Origin: Oligoflexia bacterium
GTDB lineage: Bacteria; Bdellovibrionota; UBA1018
Reading direction: 5' to 3'
NCBI GenBank assembly: GCA_903858195.1
Contig: CAIOHW010000305.1
Span: 1 to 9,662, forward strand
DNA: 9,662 nucleotides
Shown: one piece after another, positions 1-5,195 of the stretch
How positions within the stretch are numbered: position 1 is the stretch's first letter
Layout: every line of letters begins with the position of its first letter
Program-made: the position numbers and the translations under genes
The notes under the pieces: generated by a model
The model's database searches: none
What the model saw: the letters and a program-made list of their open reading frames with translations, nothing else
Told to the model about the DNA's origin: nothing

Positions 1-518
1 AGCATGGAGCTTGTCACCGTGTAGCTGTGCTGTTTTTCCACCCCGCGCATCATCATGCACAGGTGCGAGCACTCGGCAATGACGGCCACTCCGTGGGGTT
101 TGAGCACCCGCATGAGCGTCCTTGAGATCTCGGTCGTGAGCCGCTCCTGAACTTGAAGCCTTCTAGCAAAAGCATCCACGATCCGCGGCACTTTTGAGAG
201 GCCGATGATCTTGCCCTTGGGCAGGTAGGCGACATGCACCTTGCCGTAGAACGGAAGCAAGTGGTGCTCGCAGAGCGAGAAAAGCTCGATGTCGCGGATG
301 ATCACGATCTCGCTTTCTTCCTGTTTGAAGAGCGCCTTGCGGGCGATCGCGTCGACATCGATCTCGTATCCCGAGGTCAGAAACTGCATCGCCTTGGCGT
401 AGCGCTCGGGCGTGCGCTTGAGCCCCTCACGGCGCGTGTCTTCGCCGAGCATTTCGAGGATCTCGGTGAGCCGGCCTGCGATCTCGGAGGTGAGTGCAGT
501 GTCCTTTGGGTGATTCAT
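1..518 (-). CDS. folE: GTP cyclohydrolase I (FolE), 3' end outside window
   Basis: Converts GTP to 7,8-dihydroneopterin triphosphate, the first step of tetrahydrofolate synthesis (also used for queuosine-type pathways), in the cytoplasm. The frame is open from the ATG at 518 to the window edge and gives 172 complete residues; family members are usually about 180-220, so only the C-terminal tail is missing. Diagnostic residues visible: LCEHHLLPF (C83, H85, H86) and SHLCMMMRG (H152, C154). By family knowledge C83, H86 and C154 match the zinc ligands, and H85/H152 match active-site histidines. GKIIGLSKVPRIVDAFARR and QVQERLT are typical family blocks. The start is forced: the preceding gene's TAA lies one codon upstream in the same frame. 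There is no Shine-Dalgarno, so translation probably depends on coupling to the upstream nucleotidase gene. Confidence 0.96.
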   Translation of the reverse strand, partial: MNHPKDTALTSEIAGRLTEILEMLGEDTRREGLKRTPERYAKAMQFLTSGYEIDVDAIARKALFKQEESEIVIIRDIELFSLCEHHLLPFYGKVHVAYLPKGKIIGLSKVPRIVDAFARRLQVQERLTTEISRTLMRVLKPHGVAVIAECSHLCMMMRGVEKQHSYTVTSSM

Positions 519-521
519 GGC

Positions 522-2117
522 TTAGGGGAGGCCGCCCATCTCGGCAGGCGTCAGGTAGGATCGGTCGCCGAAACTTCCGCCTGTCTGGCGCAGTTTTTCC
601 GAAAGGATGCTCCACAGGGGAAGGCCCGTATTGCGCGGCGCAAATGCCAGCCTGAGCAGGAAGCTGATCTCAAGCGCTCCGCGGCCGATGCCTTCGGTCA
701 CGGCCACCGTGTAGTTGCGAAACGGCTTCACTTTGCTGCCATTCACGCGCAGGTTGCTCACCTTGACCTTGCCGCTCGAGCTGTCGGTGTCGAAAGTGAT
801 GCCGGCGACATTCAAGTGCAGGCCGTCATTGGTCACGTATTCGAGCATGAGCTTCATGGCCCAGCCGGGCACGCGGACCTTCCAGAGCGTCCAGCCCATC
901 GTGTTTTCGACCTCGAAGACTCTGGGATAGCTTTTCATGATCGTCTCATGGGTGATGACTCCCGCCCGCTGGGTGGTGCCGTGGAACTCACCCGGATCGA
1001 TCGCAATGTCCGCGCCTGCAGCCTGGCGAAGGGTCTCCATGACGAAGTTGCCCCAGTGGGTGTAGCTCGTGATGGGCCGCTCGATCGGGATCGAGGTCGT
1101 GCCCACGGTGTCGTAGAGCCACTCGGGTGAGTACCGTTCTTCGAGCTGGGTGCGCGCATCGCGCACCATCGTGAGCACATCGCCCGCCTCGGGGGCTGCG
1201 TTGTCGGCTGCATGGACCGGGATCATCCGCGAGCTCAAGACCCGAACCGGCTCGCCCGGATTGACGTCGAGAACCAGGGCCCCGACCCACTGCCCATGCT
1301 CGCCTGATTGGGCGACGGGCACGACCACCTGGTCGGCGTTCTTGAGCTGGAGCGGCTCCTCGAGCTTGGTGTGCGAGTGGCCCCCCACGACCAGATCCAG
1401 ACCGCGGGTCTTTCCCACGAGCTTGATGTCTTCCATCACGCCGATGTGGGTGAGTCCGATCACGAGGTCGTTTCGAGCCTTGAGCGCCGGGGCGTGCTTT
1501 TTTACGAGATCAATGGCCGGGTCAATGCCGCCGCCATTCATTCGCCAGCGGTAGACCAGCTCGTCGGTGGTGACTCCCAGCACCGCGATCTTGAGCCCGC
1601 CGCGGTTGAGCTCGATCCACGGACGAAGACCGGCTTTGAGGGCCGGGAATTTCTTGTCGATCTTGAGGTTTGCAGCCAGGAAGGGCGTGCGGGGCTTGAG
1701 CTGCGCAAAAATGTCGTTCATCTGCCCGGCGCCGATCAGCCAGTCGTGGTTGCCCACGGTGACGGCGTCGTAGCCCATCTGGTCGATGATGCGCCAGGAC
1801 TGACGGCCCTTGTCGGCAAAGAAAAAGGGCGAGCCTTCTGAAAAGTCACCGGCGTCGAGCACCACGGATTCAAGGCCCCGAGTGGCTCCCTCGGCACGGA
1901 CTCGGTCGATCGTGGCCTTGATGGCGGCATATCCGCCCCAGCCTTCGAACTCGGAGGACTCGAGGTAGGAGTGCAGGTCGTTGGTGTAGATCACCTGGAG
2001 CTCCCGGGCCCATCCCCGTGCGGGGAGCGACAGGATTGCCAGGGCGATCACGCCGAGCAGGCGCAAAGAGAGCGCAGGACTTCGCATTTTGGCACGGGAG
2101 CAGGCGGCAGACTTCAT
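522..2117 (-). CDS. Secreted UshA/5'-nucleotidase-type metallophosphatase
   Basis: A 531-residue protein with a Sec-type signal peptide (hydrophobic core about residues 20-33, likely cleavage near WA-RE at 37/38), so it should be periplasmic or extracellular. The N-terminal calcineurin-like domain is complete: TNDLH (D47, H49), DAGDFSEGS (D91), GNHDW (N123, H124), THIGV (H224), GGHSH (H247, H249). These match the di-metal ligands and the catalytic His-Asp pair of UshA. The C-terminal half (about 340-500) has the 5'-nucleotidase domain outline (WGNFVMETLRQAAGADIAI, then an LHLNVAGITFD strand), but the substrate-binding NGGxR block is replaced by DPGEFHGTTQR (374-384). I infer a phosphoester hydrolase whose substrate may not be a classical nucleotide. 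It is upstream of folE and probably co-transcribed. An internal ATG at 2087 (residue 11) would give a shorter, more usual signal peptide; neither start has a Shine-Dalgarno. Confidence 0.9.
   Translation of the reverse strand: MKSAACSRAKMRSPALSLRLLGVIALAILSLPARGWARELQVIYTNDLHSYLESSEFEGWGGYAAIKATIDRVRAEGATRGLESVVLDAGDFSEGSPFFFADKGRQSWRIIDQMGYDAVTVGNHDWLIGAGQMNDIFAQLKPRTPFLAANLKIDKKFPALKAGLRPWIELNRGGLKIAVLGVTTDELVYRWRMNGGGIDPAIDLVKKHAPALKARNDLVIGLTHIGVMEDIKLVGKTRGLDLVVGGHSHTKLEEPLQLKNADQVVVPVAQSGEHGQWVGALVLDVNPGEPVRVLSSRMIPVHAADNAAPEAGDVLTMVRDARTQLEERYSPEWLYDTVGTTSIPIERPITSYTHWGNFVMETLRQAAGADIAIDPGEFHGTTQRAGVITHETIMKSYPRVFEVENTMGWTLWKVRVPGWAMKLMLEYVTNDGLHLNVAGITFDTDSSSGKVKVSNLRVNGSKVKPFRNYTVAVTEGIGRGALEISFLLRLAFAPRNTGLPLWSILSEKLRQTGGSFGDRSYLTPAEMGGLP
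2004..2117 (-). other. Signal peptide of the 5'-nucleotidase-like protein
   Basis: The N-terminal 37-38 residues contain a basic n-region, a hydrophobic core LLGVIALAILSLP and a small-residue c-region ending GWA before the first beta strand (LQVIYTND). This supports export by Sec. If translation starts at 2087, the same signal remains with a nine-residue n-region. Confidence 0.75.
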
Positions 2118-2158
2118 ATGTCTGGATATCGGGTGATTGCGGGTGCCGGATTAAGGGT

Positions 2159-2186
2159 TTCACATAACGCGCGATGGCGCTAAAAG
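2159..2186 (+). promoter_or_regulatory. Putative promoter of the Mrp-family gene
   Basis: TTCACA (2159-2164, 5/6 to the sigma-70 -35 box), a 16-nt spacer, then TAAAAG (2181-2186, 4/6 to -10). The same spacer length and the same -10 hexamer occur in the ferredoxin promoter on the other strand. The predicted transcript start falls at or beside the ATG at 2192, so the message would be leaderless. The boxes were scored by eye only. Confidence 0.35.
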
Positions 2187-2191
2187 GGGGC

Positions 2192-3346
2192 ATGGCCACT
2201 TCAGCAAATGCAGCCCTCCAGTCTCAGGTCCTTGACGCTCTTCGCACCGTGCAGGACCCCGATCTCAAGCGCGATCTGGTGGCGCTCGGGATGATCCAAA
2301 GCCTTGAAGTCACGACAGAAGGCGCGGTCTCGTTCCGGGTGGTTCTGACCACTCCGGCCTGCCCGGTGAAAGAGCAGCTCGAGAGCGAGTGTCGCGAGAA
2401 GGTCCGGCGCGTGCCGGGTGTCACGAAAGTGACCGTTAAGATGGATGCGCAGGTGCGGCGCCAGGCCGGAACCCAGGGCGCGCAGGCCAATCCTCAGGGT
2501 GGAGTGCAGGCGATCGAGGGCGTTCAGCACATCATTGCAGTCTCGTCCGGCAAGGGCGGGGTTGGAAAGAGCACGATGGCCGTGAACCTTGCACTGGGTC
2601 TCGCGCTCGAGGGCGCCCGGGTGGGGATCATGGATGCCGATGTTTACGGGCCGAACCTTCCCACCATGCTCGGTGTCACCGAGGATCCCGTGCTCGAGCA
2701 GCACCCCCGCAAAGGCGAAATGTTCCTGCCGCCCTCGGCGCAGGGGCTCAAGGTCATGTCGATGGGGTTTCTCGTCAAGGGAGACCAGCCCATGGTCTGG
2801 CGCGGACCCATGCTCCACAGCGTGGTCAATCAGTTCTGCCACAAGGTGAACTGGGGCGAGCTCGACTATCTGGTTGTCGACATGCCCCCGGGAACGGGTG
2901 ACGTACAGCTCTCGCTCTCGCAGCTCGTGCCGGTGAGTGGTGTGGTCATGGTCACGACACCGCAGGAAGTGTCGATGCAGGATGTGCGAAAAGCCGTGCA
3001 GATGTTCGAAAAAGTGCGCATTCCGATCCTCGGAATCGTCGAGAACATGAGCTGGTTTGAAGTCCCCTCGAGCTCGGGTGGGACGCCTGAGAGGCACTAT
3101 CTTTTTGGCAAGGATGGCGGCAAGCATCTGGCTGAAAAGTACAGGACTGAGCTGCTTGCGCAGATTCCGCTGGTGCAGAAAATCCGCGAGGGCGGCGATT
3201 CGGGCAAACCTGTGGTCGTCTCCGATCCTTCGAGTCCCGTGGCGCGCGAGCTTCGCGAGATGGCAAGACGGGTCGCCCAGCAGATCTCCATCCGCTCGCA
3301 GGGAGCGCAGGCCGAGGCCGGTATCCAGATCGGGAGCTTTTCGTAA
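2192..3346 (+). CDS. mrp: Mrp/ApbC/NBP35-family Fe-S cluster carrier ATPase, CxxC-less variant
   Basis: A cytoplasmic P-loop ATPase of the family that holds and transfers Fe-S clusters to apoproteins. This start gives 384 residues; numbering here is from the alternative ATG at 2174, which is six residues longer. The N-terminal DUF59/MIP18-like domain (about 15-95) includes DPDL and TTPACP (C63). A linker rich in Gln/Gly follows, then the deviant Walker A GKGGVGKST (126-134, with signature K127 and K132), DADVYGPNLP (153-162), Walker B with VDMPPGTGD (235-243) and ENMSWF (290-295). Most family members have a CPxC pair straight after ENMSxF that binds the bridging cluster; here the segment reads EVPSSSGG and has no cysteine. 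Cysteines seen are C63, C73 and C222. I chose 2192 because it gives the usual N-terminal length; the AAAAGGGGG before it is only one base away, too close for a normal Shine-Dalgarno. Confidence 0.93.
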   Translation: MATSANAALQSQVLDALRTVQDPDLKRDLVALGMIQSLEVTTEGAVSFRVVLTTPACPVKEQLESECREKVRRVPGVTKVTVKMDAQVRRQAGTQGAQANPQGGVQAIEGVQHIIAVSSGKGGVGKSTMAVNLALGLALEGARVGIMDADVYGPNLPTMLGVTEDPVLEQHPRKGEMFLPPSAQGLKVMSMGFLVKGDQPMVWRGPMLHSVVNQFCHKVNWGELDYLVVDMPPGTGDVQLSLSQLVPVSGVVMVTTPQEVSMQDVRKAVQMFEKVRIPILGIVENMSWFEVPSSSGGTPERHYLFGKDGGKHLAEKYRTELLAQIPLVQKIREGGDSGKPVVVSDPSSPVARELREMARRVAQQISIRSQGAQAEAGIQIGSFS

Positions 3347-3400
3347 GCGGCACTCGCTCTGTGAGGCGGTCCGGCTTGAGGGTTGCATTGGCGCTCCGTC

Positions 3401-3406
3401 AGGAGG
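3401..3406 (+). promoter_or_regulatory. Consensus Shine-Dalgarno of the small basic gene
   Basis: A perfect AGGAGG lies 10 nt before the ATG at 3417. A second in-frame ATG at 3408 is only one base from the AGGAGG and is therefore unlikely. This is the only consensus ribosome binding site I found in the window, and it is the main evidence that the short open frame is a gene. Confidence 0.75.
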
Positions 3407-3416
3407 AATGCAGCTC

Positions 3417-3596
3417 ATGAAAGTACGGGCAAAAAAGAAACAGTCCAAGAAAGGGGTGACCCAGGCACCCCGGAGCAAGATCGCACGCGCAGGTGTGGTG
3501 AGCTCGATCCGTCAGGCGATCACGGGCAGAAAGCCTGTCGCCAGGGCCGTGGCTCCAGTGGCGAAGCCGTCACGCAGGCGTCAAAAAGCCGCCTAG
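3417..3596 (+). CDS. Small, very basic orphan protein (59 aa)
   Basis: Not recognised. A 59-residue protein starting MKVRAKKKQSKKG and ending SRRRQKAA. Nineteen residues are Lys or Arg and none is Asp or Glu. The only plausible ordered part is a short stretch around IARAGVVSSIRQAI (22-35); both ends are Lys/Arg/Ala/Pro-rich and probably disordered. There is no signal peptide or membrane segment. Such composition suits a nucleic-acid or ribosome-associated protein, resembling in style the basic histone-H1-like tails of bacteria, but that is inference from composition alone. It lies 70 bp downstream of the Mrp-family gene on the same strand, with its own consensus ribosome binding site, and could be co-transcribed with it. 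Confidence 0.7.
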   Translation: MKVRAKKKQSKKGVTQAPRSKIARAGVVSSIRQAITGRKPVARAVAPVAKPSRRRQKAA

Positions 3597-3668
3597 GGTC
3601 TTCGTTGCCCCTTGGGTAGGTGCGGATCCATTGAGGGGCATTTGGGAAATAGGGAGAGGGGGGCCGGC

Positions 3669-3899
3669 TCAGCCGGACTTTCCGATCGCCTCGACCGGGC
3701 AGGCCTCAAGCGCAGCCTGGCACTTCTCTTCCTCTTCCTTCGAGGCGGGCTGCTTGTAGACAAACGAGTACCCGTGGTCGTCGTTGCGGGTGAAATTGTC
3801 GGGAGCCTCGGTGCGGCAGGCGTCACAGTCGATGCACTGGTCATCGACGAAAAACTTGCCCGGTGCGTTGTCCTGCCACTTTTTGCTCTGATCAGCCAT
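3669..3899 (-). CDS. Single-cluster [4Fe-4S] ferredoxin
   Basis: A 76-residue cytoplasmic electron carrier. The cluster motif is CIDCDAC (C22, C25, C28) with the distal cysteine in ACPVEAIG (C67), the arrangement of the Bacillus-type monocluster ferredoxins. An additional cysteine, C60, lies seven residues before C67. The sequence is acidic overall, as usual for ferredoxins. The start MADQSKKW at 3899 gives the normal family length; the frame stays open upstream to 4160, but that stretch is the antisense of the neighbouring phosphoesterase gene. There is no Shine-Dalgarno; a strong promoter ends about ten bases before the start. It is divergent from the phosphoesterase and convergent with the small basic gene. 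The redox partner cannot be told from the context. Confidence 0.93.
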   Translation of the reverse strand: MADQSKKWQDNAPGKFFVDDQCIDCDACRTEAPDNFTRNDDHGYSFVYKQPASKEEEEKCQAALEACPVEAIGKSG

Positions 3900-3909
3900 A
3901 CGGGGGTGT

Positions 3910-3937
3910 CTTTTACGGATTTTAACGCGGATGTCAA
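3910..3937 (-). promoter_or_regulatory. Putative sigma-70 promoter of the ferredoxin gene
   Basis: Reading the minus strand: a perfect TTGACA -35 box (plus-strand 3932-3937), a 16-nt spacer, then TAAAAG (3910-3915; 4/6 to -10). The predicted start of transcription is near 3903, leaving only about three to four bases before the ATG at 3899. Its -35 lies inside the opposing promoter's spacer. Confidence 0.5.
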
Positions 3938-3950
3938 TTCGGGTTATACT
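3922..3950 (+). promoter_or_regulatory. Putative sigma-70 promoter of the LpxH-like gene
   Basis: TTAACG (3922-3927, 4/6), a 17-nt spacer, then TATACT (3945-3950, 5/6). The predicted transcription start is at about 3957, immediately before an in-frame GTG at 3958. The upstream in-frame ATG at 3931 lies between the -35 and -10 boxes and would not be in this transcript. Confidence 0.5.
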
Positions 3951-3957
3951 TCCCAGA

Positions 3958-5109
3958 GTGACGCCCGGAAAAGACCGCTTCAAGATCATCATCAGTGACT
4001 GCCATCTCTCGGCAGGCCGCTTCTTCGAGGGGAGGCTCAATCCCCACGAGGACTTCTTTTTTGATGATGAAATGGTTGAGTTTTTTGAGCATTTCTCGAC
4101 CGGCCGCCATGGTTCCGACCCGGATACAGGAGAGCCCGTCGAGGTCGAGCTCATCATCAACGGCGACTATCTCGATTTCTTGAACGTCCCCCACGAAGGG
4201 GACTTCGAGGACGCGATCACCGAGGCCGTCTCGCTTAAAAAGCTCGAAGCCATCATTGCAGGCCACCCTAAGGTCATGGAGGCGCTTCGTCGGTTTGCCG
4301 CTCGCCCGGGCAAGGCCATCACCTACGTGGTGGGCAATCATGATCCGGACCTGTTTTTTCCGAAGGTCCGAGAGCGCCTGCTCCAGGAGTGGAATCCGCA
4401 GGCTGGCCTCAGGCCCGACGGGAGCCCCAAGGTCGTGATCCTGCACGAGACCGATCGGCTGAGCTATCCCGAGGGTGTGGAGATCCACCACGGAAACCAG
4501 TTCGAAGCGGTGCATGTGCTCAATTACGAGAAGCCGCTTCTGGACAACTCGGAGCTCGACGAGCCGGTGTTGAACCTGCCCTGGGGAAGCTTTTATGTGC
4601 TTAAGGTCATCAACCGCCTGAAGTGGGAGCGCGACTACGTCGACAAGGTCCGGCCGATCAAGCTTTTCATGCTCATCGGGTTGATCGTCGACACCTGGTT
4701 CACCGTGCGGTTTGCCTTCTTGTCGGCCCTCTATTTCATCATGACTCGTTTCATTCCGAGCCCCATGCGCCGCTCGCGCCTTCGGGTGACGCTCGACATC
4801 TTTAGGCAGGAGACGCAGGGGGTGTTTCCGGACCTCGAAAATTTCGCCCGTCGCATCCTCGACGAGAAGCCTGAGCTTCGCACCGTGATCTTTGGTCACA
4901 CGCACCGGCCGATGAACCGCGTCTGGCCCGATGGGCGGCAGTACATCAACACGGGGACGTGGACAAAGATGATCAACATGGACTGGCGGGGCCTCGGCCA
5001 GCAGTTCAGGCTGACGTTTGCGTATATTCGACTTCGCGACGGTGAAGCCTTCTGCGACCTCAGACAGTGGCAGGGCGAGCCCCGGCCGCACTCCGTGTTT
5101 CAGGGCTAG
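3958..5109 (+). CDS. LpxH-like calcineurin phosphoesterase with an internal hydrophobic segment
   Basis: A metallophosphoesterase related to UDP-2,3-diacylglucosamine hydrolase (LpxH) and similar membrane-surface enzymes. Numbering is from the alternative ATG at 3931 (392 aa); the GTG at 3958 gives 383 aa. Metal-site motifs in order: SDCHLS (D23, H25), NGDYLDF (D79), GNHDPD (N136, H137), EIHHGNQF (H186/H187) and FGHTHRP (H323, H325). At about 244-274 there is a long hydrophobic run, LFMLIGLIVDTW followed by FLSALYFIMTRF, within an insertion between the HGN and GHTH motifs. LpxH itself is about 240 residues, so this protein is considerably longer. I infer that it sits on the inner membrane and acts on a lipid or lipid-linked pyrophosphate; the exact substrate is unknown. 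I prefer the GTG because a promoter overlaps the ATG and the first beta strand (FKIIISDCH) begins just after it. Confidence 0.88.
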   Translation: MTPGKDRFKIIISDCHLSAGRFFEGRLNPHEDFFFDDEMVEFFEHFSTGRHGSDPDTGEPVEVELIINGDYLDFLNVPHEGDFEDAITEAVSLKKLEAIIAGHPKVMEALRRFAARPGKAITYVVGNHDPDLFFPKVRERLLQEWNPQAGLRPDGSPKVVILHETDRLSYPEGVEIHHGNQFEAVHVLNYEKPLLDNSELDEPVLNLPWGSFYVLKVINRLKWERDYVDKVRPIKLFMLIGLIVDTWFTVRFAFLSALYFIMTRFIPSPMRRSRLRVTLDIFRQETQGVFPDLENFARRILDEKPELRTVIFGHTHRPMNRVWPDGRQYINTGTWTKMINMDWRGLGQQFRLTFAYIRLRDGEAFCDLRQWQGEPRPHSVFQG

Positions 5110-5132
5110 GGCGCTGAAATCACAAGGTTAAT

Positions 5133-5160
5133 ACCCGCTTGAATGGAGCGGGTTTTTTCT
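5133..5160 (+). terminator. Intrinsic terminator after the phosphoesterase gene
   Basis: ACCCGCT (5133-5139) and AGCGGGT (5147-5153) form a perfect 7-bp stem with a 7-nt loop. It is followed directly by a run of T (5153-5158) and CTT. It lies 24 bp after the phosphoesterase stop codon and separates that gene from the lipoprotein gene. Confidence 0.88.
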
Positions 5161-5182
5161 TCCCAGACCGATCACCCGTCCC

Positions 5183-5188
5183 TACACT
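5183..5188 (+). promoter_or_regulatory. Putative -10 box for the metallopeptidase lipoprotein gene
   Basis: TACACT lies seven bases before the ATG at 5196, the same gap as between TATACT and the GTG at 3958. Transcription would start at or next to the ATG. No convincing -35 box is seen; the T-rich end of the preceding terminator occupies that position. Confidence 0.35.
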
Positions 5189-5195
5189 AATAGAG

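Noticed and set aside
234..1130. 298-codon open frame on the plus strand across folE and the nucleotidase gene
   Set aside because: It is antisense to two clearly identified genes, and its translation has no recognisable domain; long antisense frames are common in GC-rich DNA.
2201..3478. 425-codon minus-strand frame opposite the Mrp-family gene
   Set aside because: The His/Arg/Leu-rich translation is a shadow of the Mrp coding strand; all Mrp motifs are on the plus strand.
3606..3640. TGCCCCT...AGGGGCA inverted repeat between convergent genes
   Set aside because: The 7-bp arms are separated by 21 nt and only TTT follows, so it is too weak to call a terminator, although its place between convergent genes fits one.
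3664..3676. CCGGCtcaGCCGG hairpin at the end of the ferredoxin gene
   Set aside because: A short stem overlapping the stop codon with no T-run on either strand; probably chance in GC-rich coding sequence.
3900..4160. N-terminal extension of the ferredoxin frame
   Set aside because: It would overlap the promoter and the first 200 bases of the divergent phosphoesterase gene, and it adds a Ser-rich stretch absent from ferredoxins.
3934..5091. 385-codon minus-strand frame opposite the phosphoesterase gene
   Set aside because: Complete metal-binding motifs on the plus strand identify the real gene; the opposite frame shows none.
5139..5195. Earlier ATG for the metallopeptidase lipoprotein
   Set aside because: It lies in the loop region of the intrinsic terminator and would place 19 residues before a normal lipoprotein signal peptide.
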